Source: Paucibacter sp963740455
GTDB taxonomy: Bacteria; Pseudomonadota; Gammaproteobacteria; Burkholderiales; Burkholderiaceae_C
NCBI GenBank assembly: GCA_963740455.1
Contig: CAVUEF010000025.1
Span: forward strand, 1-64,000
DNA length: 64,000 nucleotides
Direction of reading: 5' to 3'
Shown here: piece after piece, positions 7,279 through 15,996 of the stretch
Layout: the number at the start of each line of letters is the position of its first letter
Position numbering within the stretch: the first letter of the stretch is position 1
Made by a program: the position numbers and the translations under genes
The notes under the pieces: generated by a model
The model's database searches: none
Seen by the model: only the letters and a program-made list of their open reading frames with translations
Told to the model about the DNA's origin: nothing

Positions 7279-8400
7279 ATGAATATCAAACAAGCCACGC
7301 CGCTGCTGGGCGGCCTCACGCCAGAGCAATTCATGCGCCGCCATTGGCAAAAAAAGCCCTTGCTGGTGCGCCAGGCGATGCCTGGAATCGAGCCACCGGT
7401 GAGCCGCACCGAGCTTGCGGCACTGGCGGCGAATCAGGACGTGGAGTCGCGCCTGGTCTCGCAGTTCAACGGCCGCTGGGCCTTGCGCCAGGGACCCATT
7501 GCCAAACTGCCGCCTTACAGCAAAGCGCACTGGACCGTGCTGGTGCAGGGTTTGAACCTGCATGTGCCGGCCGCTCACGAACTGATGGCGCAGTTCCGTT
7601 TTGTGCCCGAGGCGCGGCTGGATGATTTGATGATTTCCTACGCCACCGATGGCGGCGGCGTCGGCCCGCATTTCGACTCTTACGATGTTTTTCTGATCCA
7701 GGTGCACGGCCAGCGCCGTTGGCGCATCGGCCGCCGCGGCGTGGCCACCAGCGGGGCCTTGCGCGAAGGCGTGCCGGTCAAGTTGCTGGCCGATTTCGAG
7801 CCCGAGCAGGATGTCGTGCTGGATCCCGGCGACATGCTCTATCTGCCGCCGGGTTGGGCGCATGACGGCATCGCCATCGGCGAATGCATGACCTGCTCGG
7901 TGGGTTTTCGCACGCCCTGGCGTGCCGAGCTGGCGCGCGAGCTGCTGCAGCGCCTGATGGATGAAGACGATGAGCCGCGCAGCAACCGCATCTACAGCGA
8001 CCCGCACGAGCCCGCCACGCACAGGCCCGGCTTGATTCCCAAGGCCTTGCTGGAGTTTGCGCGCGACGCGGCGCAGCGCGCGCTGGACGAGCCGCGGGCA
8101 CTCGAGCGCGCACTCGGTGAGGCGTTGACCGAGCCCAAGCCGCGCGTCTGGTTCGATGCCGGTGAAACGCTGGCGCAGGGACAAGCGGCGCAGCTCGACC
8201 GGCGCAGCCGCATGATGTACGACCAGGCGCATGTGTTCATCAACGGCGAGTCGTACCGGGCGGCAGGCAAGGACGCCCTCCTGATGCGGCGCCTGGCCGA
8301 CGAGCGCTGGCTGAAGGCTGCCGATGTGGCGCGCTTGTCGCAGGGCGCGCTTGATCTGCTCAAGCAGTGGGCCGAAGATGGCTGGGTGCGAGCGCTATGA
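7279..8400 (+). CDS. roxA: JmjC/cupin-family ribosomal protein L16 arginine hydroxylase
   Basis: A 373-residue 2-oxoglutarate/Fe(II) oxygenase of the YcfD/RoxA type. E. coli YcfD hydroxylates an arginine of ribosomal protein L16. The start LTPEQFMRRHWQKKPLLVRQA is diagnostic. The iron ligands are seen as His131 and Asp133 (GPHFDSYDVF) and a distal His195 (YLPPGWAHDGIAIG). The C-terminal winged-helix-like part (residues about 210-373) is complete. It is divergent from slyD and followed 38 bp later by a conserved hypothetical gene on the same strand. The substrate is inferred from the family. Confidence 0.88.
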   Translation: MNIKQATPLLGGLTPEQFMRRHWQKKPLLVRQAMPGIEPPVSRTELAALAANQDVESRLVSQFNGRWALRQGPIAKLPPYSKAHWTVLVQGLNLHVPAAHELMAQFRFVPEARLDDLMISYATDGGGVGPHFDSYDVFLIQVHGQRRWRIGRRGVATSGALREGVPVKLLADFEPEQDVVLDPGDMLYLPPGWAHDGIAIGECMTCSVGFRTPWRAELARELLQRLMDEDDEPRSNRIYSDPHEPATHRPGLIPKALLEFARDAAQRALDEPRALERALGEALTEPKPRVWFDAGETLAQGQAAQLDRRSRMMYDQAHVFINGESYRAAGKDALLMRRLADERWLKAADVARLSQGALDLLKQWAEDGWVRAL

Positions 8401-8438
8401 CTTTGCTGGCCCAGGACCCCTGCTGATCGGAGCTGTTC

Positions 8439-8936
8439 ATGTCTGACCCCAGTCACCGCATTTTGACCACCCGCGCCGACTTTGTTCAGGCATTGCGTGA
8501 TGGCCTGTTCCAGGCGGCGGAACAGGGCTGTCGCGAAATGTGGTGGTGCGACAGCGACTATGCGCATTGGCCGCTCAGCGAGCCCGAGGTGCTGGATGCA
8601 CTGACGCGCTGGTGCATGCCGCATCGGCGGCTGGTGATGGTGGCGCAGACCTTTGATGAGGTGCGTCATTCACACAGCCGATTTGTGCAATGGCGCGTGC
8701 GCTTCAGCCACGTTCTGGACGCGCGCCGCTTTGGTGACGAGGCCGACGACTCGCACGAGGCCCTGCCTACGATGCTGCTGGCGCCTTCGGTTGTGACCGT
8801 GCGTTTGTTCGACAAGCAGGTGTGGCGGGGCAGCGTGTCGCATGAAAAAGCGGACGAAGTGCGCGCAAGGGACTTGATTGATGCAATTGCGCAACGATCG
8901 CTGGCTTCATTTGCGACTACCACCTTGGGCCTCTAA
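8439..8936 (+). CDS. Conserved hypothetical protein
   Basis: A 165-residue soluble protein without signal peptide or membrane segments, downstream of roxA. It starts MSDPSHRILTTRADFVQALR. Notable parts are a Trp/acid-rich segment (EMWWCDSDYAHWPLSEPEVL) and a middle WCMPHRRLVMVAQTFDEV. Proteins of this appearance are common in Burkholderiales and have no assigned role that I recognise. It is probably cotranscribed with roxA. No catalytic motif was seen. Confidence 0.75.
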   Translation: MSDPSHRILTTRADFVQALRDGLFQAAEQGCREMWWCDSDYAHWPLSEPEVLDALTRWCMPHRRLVMVAQTFDEVRHSHSRFVQWRVRFSHVLDARRFGDEADDSHEALPTMLLAPSVVTVRLFDKQVWRGSVSHEKADEVRARDLIDAIAQRSLASFATTTLGL

Positions 8937-9081
8937 TGGTAAACCTGGACTCACGCTACAATTTCGCGTCAGACGGTGGAATCTTTCCTTTTTTCTATCG
9001 TCTCGCCATGTTGGGGCTCTGCAATTCGGAGGGACCCCTCAATTCCCGGTAATTGATCGAATTTAAAAATTGAGGTTGAGT

Positions 9082-9291
9082 ATGAATAAGTCGATTCTGA
9101 TGGCCACGCTGATCGCTGCTGTTGCCCTGACGGCCTGTGGCAAGAAGGAAGAAGCCGCTCCTGCTGCTCCGGCTCCCATGGCTGCTCCCGCCGCAGCTGA
9201 AGTCGCTGCTGCTGCTTCTCAAGTCGCTGCAGGCGCTTCTGAAGTCGCCGGCATGGCTGCTGCAGCTGCTTCCGAAGCCGCCAGCAAGTAA
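9082..9291 (+). CDS. Small alanine-rich lipoprotein
   Basis: A 69-residue protein with a lipoprotein signal: MNKSILMATLIAAVALTAC, lipobox LTAC with the acylated Cys at 19. After a short GKKEEA segment the mature part is almost entirely Ala, Pro, Ser, Val and Glu (PAPMAAPAAAEVAAA and similar). GAGG/TTGAG precedes the ATG. An 8-bp inverted repeat (CCTCAATT at about 9036 and AATTGAGG at about 9067) places the ribosome binding site in a possible stem. The gene ends in a strong terminator. Its function is unknown. Confidence 0.75.
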   Translation: MNKSILMATLIAAVALTACGKKEEAAPAAPAPMAAPAAAEVAAAASQVAAGASEVAGMAAAAASEAASK

Positions 9292-9310
9292 TCGGTTTTC
9301 CGATCACGTC

Positions 9311-9334
9311 AAAAGCCGCCTTCGGGCGGCTTTT
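9311..9334 (+). terminator. Rho-independent terminator of the small lipoprotein gene
   Basis: AAAAGCCGCC TTCG GGCGGCTTTT is a perfect stem with a UUCG loop and a T-run, 20 bp after the stop codon. The group II intron begins five bases behind it. Confidence 0.9.
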
Positions 9335-9339
9335 GTTTG

Positions 9340-9988
9340 GTGCGCCCAGCATGGGCGCACTCCTGTGGGTGCAAGTCCCGCCGCAAGCTGACCACAGTGA
9401 GCGAAGTGAAGCGCAACTGCATGAGGGTGACCGATTGTGGGAAGGAAGCGTGGAGCGTAAGTCATGAGCCGATGGACAAGAACCAGATAGAAGGCGGTGC
9501 CGAGCAGGGCGAGCAGGCCAAAGACTGCAAAGCTCTCGTGGTCAAAGCTCAGGCGGCGTAAATCTGGCGGTTGTGTGATGAAGGAGTGCGACCCTTACCT
9601 GGGGAGATCTCGCCTCGTGCCTGAAAGGGCGACGGTGAAAGCCGGAGCGAGAAGTCAGCAGAGGCCGTAGTAGTCGTAGGCAAGGCCGCAGAGGCTGTGG
9701 ACCGAAAGCGAAGGGCCGAAGGAATGGAAGGTATAGGCCTTGGGTTATCGAGAGAGGAGTGCCTCAGATGTTCACGCAAGTGAAGCTCGCCACAATGCCG
9801 GAGCAGGTGAATCTTGCAAGGGCGTGGCAGCGAGTGAACCGATCTCGCCGAACCCGAATCAGCGAAGCCAGGCGTGTAGTAGTGCAAACGTCTGCATGAC
9901 CTCAACCATTCCAACCGCCCGGTGCGGACCCGCATGCCAGGTGGTGTGGGAGGGGAGTGAGTCACACTGACTCACCCCCTATCCCAAT
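9340..9988 (+). mobile_element. Group II intron lacking most of its maturase gene
   Basis: The 649-bp element starts with the GUGYG-type boundary (GTGCGCCCAGC at 9340) and ends with AT after CCCTATCCCAAT at 9988. A domain V-like hairpin lies at about 9914-9945 (ACCGCCCGG ... AGGTGGT around a TGCGG/CGCA upper stem). Domain VI at about 9950-9981 is GTGAGTCA CAC TGACTCAC, extended by GGGGA/CCCCT. It lies immediately after a Rho-independent terminator, the site preference known for IIC-type introns, but I have not assigned a class. Intact relatives carry a 1.2-1.8 kb maturase in domain IV; only 43 codons remain here. It could move only with a maturase supplied in trans. Confidence 0.8.
9768..9899 (+). 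pseudogene. Remnant of the group II intron maturase reading frame
   Basis: A good ribosome binding site (GAGAGGAGTGCC) precedes ATG at 9768. The first 30 or so codons read MFTQVKLATMPEQVNLARAW, which looks like the start of an intron-encoded reverse transcriptase/maturase. The frame ends at a TGA at 9897-9899 after 43 codons. Every reverse transcriptase, X and endonuclease domain is missing, apparently by internal deletion, while the flanking ribozyme domains remain. Confidence 0.6.
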
Positions 9989-10005
9989 TGACCGCACAAG
10001 ACCGC

Positions 10006-10785
10006 TCAGTTCAAACGCAGCCAGCCGATACCCTCAAGCGGATCGGCCACGGCCATCTCAAGCGCGGGTCGGCCCAGTGTCTGGGCCATCAGCGCGCGCA
10101 CCTGTGCCGGGTTGTTGTTGCGCTCGCTCAGGTGCGCCGCCACCACGTGGCGCAGTTGTGGGTGATTGATGGCAGCGAGAGCTTGCGTCGCCGTGTCGTT
10201 CGACAAGTGGCCGTGTGAGCCCTGAATGCGTCTTTTGAGACTGGCCGGATAGCTCGACTGTTTGAGCAACTCCAGATCATGGTTGAACTCGAGCAAGAGG
10301 GCGTCGCACCCCTTGAGTTGTTCGAGCATGCCTTCGGTGATGGAGCCTGCGTCCGTCAGCACGCCCAGGCGCAAGTGACCGTCGTTGCAGGTGAGTTGCA
10401 AGGGCTCGTGCGCGTCGTGCGGCACTGCATAGGGACTGAGCTGCAAATCGCCCACGGCAAAACTGTCGCCGTCCTGCGCAAAGTGCAGCTGACCGGCGGG
10501 CAGCTCGGGCGCTCCGATGGCCCGCCAGGTGCCTCGACTCAGCCAGACCGGAACTCGGTGCTTTCTGGCGAGCGTGAAGGCACAACCCACATGGTCGCCA
10601 TGCTCATGGGTGATGAAGATGCCGTCGAGTTGGGTCAGTTCGGCACCCACGCGTTGCAGGCGGCGTTCGAGTTCGCGCATCGAAAATCCGCAGTCGATCA
10701 ACACCCTCGTGGTGGTGATGCCTTGCGAGGCCTCGACCAGTGTGCTGTTGCCGGAGCTGCCGCTGCCCAAGCTGCAAAAGCGCAT
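10006..10785 (-). CDS. MBL-fold metallo-hydrolase (YycJ/WalJ-like)
   Basis: A 259-residue metallo-beta-lactamase-fold protein with the metal-binding motif HEHGDH at residues 60-65 and the upstream glycine-rich start MRFCSLGSGSSGNSTLVE. Further metal ligands are probably the histidines in AVPHDAHEP and SHGHLSND and the aspartate in VLTDAGSI. Relatives of this type are predicted exonucleases or phosphodiesterases; the substrate cannot be read from sequence. It is last in a minus-strand run dapA-bamC-MBL, an order typical of Burkholderiales. Confidence 0.85.
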   Translation of the reverse strand: MRFCSLGSGSSGNSTLVEASQGITTTRVLIDCGFSMRELERRLQRVGAELTQLDGIFITHEHGDHVGCAFTLARKHRVPVWLSRGTWRAIGAPELPAGQLHFAQDGDSFAVGDLQLSPYAVPHDAHEPLQLTCNDGHLRLGVLTDAGSITEGMLEQLKGCDALLLEFNHDLELLKQSSYPASLKRRIQGSHGHLSNDTATQALAAINHPQLRHVVAAHLSERNNNPAQVRALMAQTLGRPALEMAVADPLEGIGWLRLN

Positions 10786-10910
10786 GGCCTACTGCCCGCT
10801 GCCGCTGCGCAAGCCGACCGGCCCGGATAGAGGGCGTGGCTTTTGCGCAGTCCCGGGGGCAGCGCCTGCTGGCGTCAGAGCGGCCGCGCAGCAGCCGGTC
10901 TGACGCTGGT

Positions 10911-12065
10911 TCACTTCAGATCATCCATCATCAAACTGATGATGCGCTTGGCGATGTCATCGGTCTGCACCACGCCCTTGTCGTCCTGCACTTGCACGGT
11001 GCTGATGTCGCCGACCGACTTGACCGAGACGCGATAACGACCCGCACTGGTGTCGATCTTGGCGCCGAACAGCTTCTGGAAGAAGTTCGGCTCTTCCTTG
11101 CCGGCCTTGGTCGGGTCGGCGTAGCGCAGGAAGTACAGGCCTTGCACGCGGTCGCGATCTTCGATGGTGAAACCGTTGCGGTCCAGACTCTGCCCGACGC
11201 GACGCCAGGCACGGTCAAAGCCATCCTTCACTTGCAGCGAATTGGGGACCATGGCCAGCGTGCGCGCCTCGCCTATGCCGGCAGCTGGCGGCGTGGCGGG
11301 CGGCGCCTTGGCAACGGCGACGGTCGAAGCCTCTTCCTTGCCCCCGAGCTTGAGCATCAGCCGCGACAGCATTTCGGCCTCGAGTTGAGGATCGGACGGG
11401 CGTGCTGCCCAACGGTATTCGTCGCCGGTTTTTGAAGTCGCAACCTCGATCAAACCCTTGTGTGCGATGTAGACATCGGTGCCTTTTGCGGTGCGCTCCA
11501 CGCGCGTGCGGTACTGGTCGCGCTCACCCGACGAAAACAGACCGTCGGCGAACGAACCCAGGTATTTGCGCAGGCCGGTGGCCGGAACCTTGGCGCGGTT
11601 TTCGGCCCATTCGGTTTCCATCACACCGAGCTGCGGCTGGTCCAGCGCCAATCTGAGGCCGCGTTCGTCCCAGAAACTCTTAAGCAGCGGCCACAGCTGT
11701 TCGGGGGACATGCTGGTATGGAGCCAGCGCGTGTCACCGGCGCGTTCGATACTCAGGTCGCCAAGCTTGGTCAGCGCCACTTCGGCTTGCGACTTGACCG
11801 CGGCAGGCGCCAGCGCGGCGCTTTGCTGCAGTGAGGAGGCGCTCACCACGCCGCCTTGCACCTGGGCGCGATTGTCGCGGGCCAGCTGGGTCAGGTCAGG
11901 CGGCACGTCCAAGCCATTGGTTTGGCGCGCACTGGTGCGGTAATCCACCTTGCTGCCCGAGAGCACATTCTCTACGGAGCTGCATCCCACCAAAGTGGCA
12001 AGAAGCAGGGTGCAAGCCACACGCGTGGAAGTGGCCTGAGTTGATTGGGGCAAGGAAGCTGTCAC
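10911..12065 (-). CDS. bamC: Outer membrane assembly lipoprotein BamC
   Basis: Lipoprotein component of the BAM complex that inserts beta-barrel proteins in the outer membrane. GTG at 12065 is preferred, giving 384 residues. It has GGAG upstream and places a normal signal (STRVACTLLLATLVGC, acylated Cys28) near the N-terminus. An ATG at 12122 would add 19 residues before the signal. The N-terminal unstructured segment (VDYRTSARQTNGLDVPPDLT, which contacts BamD in E. coli) and two helix-grip domains follow (about 90-220 and 260-384). It lies 72 bp downstream of dapA, an association also seen in E. coli. Confidence 0.88.
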   Translation of the reverse strand: MTASLPQSTQATSTRVACTLLLATLVGCSSVENVLSGSKVDYRTSARQTNGLDVPPDLTQLARDNRAQVQGGVVSASSLQQSAALAPAAVKSQAEVALTKLGDLSIERAGDTRWLHTSMSPEQLWPLLKSFWDERGLRLALDQPQLGVMETEWAENRAKVPATGLRKYLGSFADGLFSSGERDQYRTRVERTAKGTDVYIAHKGLIEVATSKTGDEYRWAARPSDPQLEAEMLSRLMLKLGGKEEASTVAVAKAPPATPPAAGIGEARTLAMVPNSLQVKDGFDRAWRRVGQSLDRNGFTIEDRDRVQGLYFLRYADPTKAGKEEPNFFQKLFGAKIDTSAGRYRVSVKSVGDISTVQVQDDKGVVQTDDIAKRIISLMMDDLK

Positions 12066-12137
12066 GCTAGAAATCTCCGAGGATCTGGGCTCGTTGGGAG
12101 CACCGGGGTTGGATCTGAACAAGAAACAGGGCCAGTC

Positions 12138-13019
12138 TCACAACAGGGCTGCTTCGCGCATGGCTTGTTCCACGTCCGCCTGGCCGGTTGCGGAAAGCGG
12201 CGTGATGGGCAGACGCACGGCAGCACCGCAACGACCCAGGCGCGACAGCGCCCACTTGGTCGGCGCGGGACTGGGTTCGACGAACAAGGCCTTGTGCAAG
12301 GCGAGCAACTGCAGGTGAATGCGTGCGGCCTGCCTGGTATCACCGGACAAGGCGGCACGGCACAGCTCGCTCATTGCGCGTGGCGCCACGTTGGCAGTGA
12401 CGCTCACATTGCCGTGACCGCCCAGCAGCATCAGCGCAACGGCCGTGCCGTCGTCGCCCGAATAGATGGAGAAGCCCTTGGGTGCCTGCTTGATCAGCCA
12501 GGCCGCCCGCTCGATATTGCCGCTGGCTTCCTTGATGCCAACGACACCGGGCAGTGTCGCGCAGCGCAGCGCGGTTGCGACCTGCATATCGGCCACCGTG
12601 CGGCCGGGCACGTTGTACAAGACCATCGGCATATTGACGGCTTCGGCAATGGCCTTGAAATGCTGATAAATGCCTTCTTGCGAGGGCTTGTTGTAATAGG
12701 GCACGACCGACAGCGTGCAGTCGGCACCAATCTTCTTTGCATAGGCCGAATGCTCGATGGCCTCGCGGGTGGAATTGGCGCCGGTGCCGGCCATGATGGG
12801 CACACGGCCGGCCGCATGCTCGACGGCCACGCGGATGACTTCCCAGTGTTCTTCGACATCGACGGTGGGTGATTCGCCCGTGGTACCGACCACGCCGATA
12901 CAGTTCGTGCCTTCGGCAATGTGCCAGTCGATCAAGCGACGCAGGCCGGGGTAATCGATGTTGCCGTCTTCAAGCATGGGCGTGACCAGGGCCACGATGC
13001 TGCCAACAATGGGTGTCAT
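12138..13019 (-). CDS. dapA: 4-hydroxy-tetrahydrodipicolinate synthase
   Basis: Condenses pyruvate with aspartate semialdehyde, the first committed step of lysine and diaminopimelate synthesis. ATG at 13019 gives 293 residues starting MTPIVGSIVALVTPM; GAGGACTTGTC supplies the ribosome binding site. Active-site features are GTTGES (residues 45-50), YYNKPSQEGIY with the catalytic tyrosine, and the Schiff-base lysine in VVGIKEASG. A TAGAAT -10-like hexamer sits about 22 bases upstream of the ribosome binding region. First gene of the dapA-bamC-MBL group. Confidence 0.96.
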   Translation of the reverse strand: MTPIVGSIVALVTPMLEDGNIDYPGLRRLIDWHIAEGTNCIGVVGTTGESPTVDVEEHWEVIRVAVEHAAGRVPIMAGTGANSTREAIEHSAYAKKIGADCTLSVVPYYNKPSQEGIYQHFKAIAEAVNMPMVLYNVPGRTVADMQVATALRCATLPGVVGIKEASGNIERAAWLIKQAPKGFSIYSGDDGTAVALMLLGGHGNVSVTANVAPRAMSELCRAALSGDTRQAARIHLQLLALHKALFVEPSPAPTKWALSRLGRCGAAVRLPITPLSATGQADVEQAMREAALL

Positions 13020-13070
13020 GACAAGTCCTCGCAATCCGTCGATTCTACCCAGGCGCGGCCGGCGCCCGGT

Positions 13071-13652
13071 TCACGGCAGCAGGTAGCGGCCAAAGTCGGA
13101 CGCGGCCCGGGCCGGCGCATCGGCGTCACGCATGGCCGTGATGCGTTGTACAAAGCGCTCGGGCGACGGCAGAAAGCCGTCTTCATAAGCGAGCACGCGC
13201 AGGCCGTTGGCCGCATCGAGGAGCTCGCGCGGGCGCAGCAGATAGTCCGGGTTGCTGGGCTTGCCGAGCGCCTGGTTGCCTTGCGCGAAGGTCTCGTAGA
13301 TCAGGCTCCCGCCGGGCGCCACCGCGGCGACGATTCTCGGCAGCAAGGCGCGCCACAAATAGTTGGTGACCAGCACGCAGTCGAATTGACGCGCTTCAAA
13401 CGGCCAGGGGTCGGCCTCGATGTCGGCCAGCACCAACTCGTCAATGCCTGCCACACCTTGCAGACCCTGCAGCGCGTTGGCATCCCGGTCCACACCGGTG
13501 ACGTGGTGGCCCAGCTCGGCCAGGAAGCGCGCGTGGCGGCCACTGCCGCAGGCGACGTCCAACACGGTGCTGCCCGGCGCCAGATTGGCGACCCAGCGGC
13601 GTACCCACGGCGACGCGGCCAGGCTGTTGGGGGTGGCTTCATGGCTGCTCAT
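13071..13652 (-). CDS. Class I SAM-dependent methyltransferase
   Basis: 193 residues starting MSSHEATPNSLAAS. SAM-binding motif I is LDVACGSGRH at residues 31-40, with the acidic residue of motif II in VTGVDRDANAL and a motif IV-like CVLVTNYLWR. The substrate is unknown; relatives include small-molecule (tellurite/thiol-type) methyltransferases. Its start overlaps the end of the SDR reading frame (ATGA at 13649-13652), so it was translationally coupled to that now-frameshifted gene. Confidence 0.85.
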   Translation of the reverse strand: MSSHEATPNSLAASPWVRRWVANLAPGSTVLDVACGSGRHARFLAELGHHVTGVDRDANALQGLQGVAGIDELVLADIEADPWPFEARQFDCVLVTNYLWRALLPRIVAAVAPGGSLIYETFAQGNQALGKPSNPDYLLRPRELLDAANGLRVLAYEDGFLPSPERFVQRITAMRDADAPARAASDFGRYLLP

Positions 13653-14459
13653 CTCGGACGTTCCTCTTTCTTCAGTGCTTTCAGGGCCAAGGCATCGACC
13701 CACTGCGGCGCCAGCAACTTGAGCCAGCGACCGAACTTTCCTTTGGCGCTCATCACGATCTCACGCTTTCTGGCGAGTGTGGCTTCGAGTATCAATCGGG
13801 CGCAGGTGTCGACCGACATCGCACCACGCTCGTCGAGCCCGCTCTTGCCCGCCGACTGGCCTTGCGCGTTGAAGCCGCGATAGCGGATGTCGCGTGGCCA
13901 CCACGCCGGGATAGACAATCGTCACACTCACACCTTTGGCGATCAGCTCGGTGCGCAGGGCCTCAAAAAAACCGTTCATCGCAAACTTGCTCGCGCTGTA
14001 GGCGGTGCGGCCCGGCACGCCGACCAGTCCAGCCAGGCTCGAGACGGCAACGATGCGGCCGCGCGTCTTGGTCAGATGCGGCAGCGCGGCGTGCGTGCAC
14101 CATACGGCGCCCCAGTGGTTGATGCGCATCAGCTCTTCATACCAGCGCAGGTCGCTCACGTCGGACAACAAGGCATGCGCCGACATGCCGGCGTTGTTGA
14201 CCAGCACATCGATGCGGCCGAAGTGATCGACGCTGTGGGCGATCAAGGCGCGGCAATCGCCTTCTTGCGCTACGTCGCAGCGCTGCACCAGCACCTGGGC
14301 GCCGAGCTTGCGGCATTGTTCGGCCACCGCCTCCAGCTTGTCCTGGCTGCGCGCGGCCAGCACCAGGCCGAGCTTGCTGCCTTCCTTGAGCGCCCACTGG
14401 CGCGCCAGTTCGGCGCCTATGCCGTCCGATGCGCCGGTGATGATGACCACGCTGTCCAT
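13649..14459 (-). pseudogene. Short-chain dehydrogenase/reductase with a frameshift
   Basis: The first 195 or so codons from ATG 14459 form a normal SDR: NAD(P)-binding TGASDGIG at residues 8-15, NNAG at 88-91, and the catalytic Tyr154/Lys158 in YSASK. After VTIVYPGVVAT the frame runs off into unrelated sequence. The family C-terminus (DIRYRGFNAQGQSAGK to the stop at 13649) continues in another frame. One extra base in the CGCG near 13891-13894 explains the break. Because both halves are otherwise well conserved, this is either a recent mutation or a sequencing error. Catalytic residues precede the break. Confidence 0.8.
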
Positions 14460-14505
14460 GCTTGCCTCGGTTGATTGGGCAGCATCGGGCTGCCCATCTG
14501 TCGCG

Positions 14506-14634
14506 TCAAAAACAGGCCCAGACGCGTGTGGCCAGATCGACGATCAGGTCGGGCCGGGTATAGGACCAGCTCACCAGCGCCAGCGCCAGTATGACGGCGG
14601 TCCAGCCAACAACGTGGCGCGGCTTGAGTTTCAT
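14506..14634 (-). CDS. Small single-span membrane protein (42 aa)
   Basis: ATG at 14634 opens 42 codons ending in TGA at 14506-14508. The product begins MKLKPRHVVGWTAVILALAL, a positively charged N-terminus and one hydrophobic helix, followed by VSWSYTRPDLIVDLATRVWA. It lies 15 bp after the MFS transporter stop and 46 bp before the SDR start, all on the same strand, so it is probably in that operon. It has the charge and hydrophobicity profile of a real small membrane protein, but no family was recognised. Confidence 0.55.
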   Translation of the reverse strand: MKLKPRHVVGWTAVILALALVSWSYTRPDLIVDLATRVWACF

Positions 14635-14649
14635 GGCGGCGATTCTCAC

Positions 14650-15873
14650 TCAGGCCAGCGCGGGCGCGCTGCGCTGAATGCTTGTTTCGCGCACCGGCAG
14701 GTTGATCAAGGCGGCAAAGATACCCAACGCCACCACCAGCCACCAGACGACGTTGTAGCTGCCGCTGCTGTCGTACAGCTTGCCGCCCAGCCACACGCCC
14801 AGAAAGCTGCCGATCTGGTGGCTGAAGAACACGAATCCGCTCAGCATCGACAGGTATTGCACACCGAACACCTGGGCCACGACGGCATTCGTCAGTGGCA
14901 CGGTCGACAGCCACAGCAGGCCCATCACGGCAGAGAAAAGATAGACGCTCGCCGGTGTCAGCGGCGCCCACAGGAAGGCGATCACCGCGATCGAGCGCAG
15001 CAGGTAGATCGCCGACAACAGGTATTTCTTGGGGAAATGCTGACCCAGCACGCCGGCGCCATAGGTGCCGAACACATTGAACAGGCCGATCAACATCAGC
15101 GCATAGGTGGCCACCTCGGGCGAGAGACCTTTGTCCCTCAGATAGCTGGGCATGTGTACGCCGATGAAGACCACTTGGAAGCCGCACACAAAATAGCCCG
15201 CCATCAAGAGCAGAAAGCTCGGATGCGCGAAGGCCTCACGCACCGCGTGACCCACGCTTTGATGGTGGCCGTCGAACGCGAGCTGGCGCGGCTCCTTCAG
15301 GCCAAAGGCCAGCGGAATGATCGCCAGCGCCGCGCAACCGAGCATGAACAGCGCGCTCTGCCAGCCCAGGCTGTTGATCAGGAAGCTCTCGACGGGCACC
15401 ATCGCGAACTGGCCGAACGAGCCTGCCGCCGCCGCCACGCCCATCGCCCAGCCGCGCTTTTCGGGCGGCACATTGCGCGCCAGCACGCCATAGATCACCG
15501 CATAGGTCGTGCCCGATTGCGCCATGCCGATCAGCAAGCCGGCGCTGCTGGTGAACGCCAGGCCCGAGGTCGACAAGCCCATCAACACTAGGCCCAGCGC
15601 ATACAGCAGGCCGCCGACAATCAAGACCCTGAACGCGCCGAACCGGTCGGCCAGCATGCCGGCCAAGGGGCCCGCCACGCCCCAGGCCAGGTTTTGCACG
15701 GCAATCGCAAAGGCGAAGGTCTCGCGCGACCAGCCGCGGTCCATCGTGATGGGCTGCAGCCACAGGCCGAAGCCGTGGCGTATGCCCATCGACAGGGTGA
15801 CGATCAGTGCGCCGCAGATCAAGACCTGCTGCATCGTCAGTTGGGGTGCCGCAGGGCTGCGAGTTGAGTTCAT
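14650..15873 (-). CDS. MFS transporter
   Basis: A 407-residue major facilitator with about twelve hydrophobic segments. The start MNSTRSPAAPQLTMQQVLIC leads into TM1. The loop 2-3 signature is present as GMLADRFGAFRVL, and a second half begins near residue 210 after a cytoplasmic loop (FGLKEPRQLAFDGHHQSV). It resembles the oxalate/formate antiporter-like and related MFS families with an anion or monocarboxylate substrate, but the substrate cannot be assigned. It is divergent from parE and upstream of the 42-aa protein. Confidence 0.85.
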   Translation of the reverse strand: MNSTRSPAAPQLTMQQVLICGALIVTLSMGIRHGFGLWLQPITMDRGWSRETFAFAIAVQNLAWGVAGPLAGMLADRFGAFRVLIVGGLLYALGLVLMGLSTSGLAFTSSAGLLIGMAQSGTTYAVIYGVLARNVPPEKRGWAMGVAAAAGSFGQFAMVPVESFLINSLGWQSALFMLGCAALAIIPLAFGLKEPRQLAFDGHHQSVGHAVREAFAHPSFLLLMAGYFVCGFQVVFIGVHMPSYLRDKGLSPEVATYALMLIGLFNVFGTYGAGVLGQHFPKKYLLSAIYLLRSIAVIAFLWAPLTPASVYLFSAVMGLLWLSTVPLTNAVVAQVFGVQYLSMLSGFVFFSHQIGSFLGVWLGGKLYDSSGSYNVVWWLVVALGIFAALINLPVRETSIQRSAPALA

Positions 15874-15982
15874 GTCAGCAATGTAGCCAATCTGCGGCGG
15901 CCTTGCCGCGGGGCGGTCTCTGCCCGCACTTGCGGCGCGCCTTATAGCCGAAGTCCGGTCGCGGCGGCGGCGGCCGGCATCC

Positions 15983-15988
15983 TAGAAT
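15983..15988 (+). promoter_or_regulatory. Putative -10 box of parE, leaderless type
   Basis: TAGAAT ends eight bases before the parE ATG. There is no ribosome binding site in between, and no canonical -35 at the expected distance in the GC-rich upstream run. Confidence 0.35.
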
Positions 15989-15996
15989 CGCTCGCC

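Noticed and set aside
12066..12122. Upstream ATG (12122) as bamC start
   Set aside because: It would place 19 polar residues before the lipoprotein signal; GTG 12065 with GGAG upstream fits a signal peptide better.
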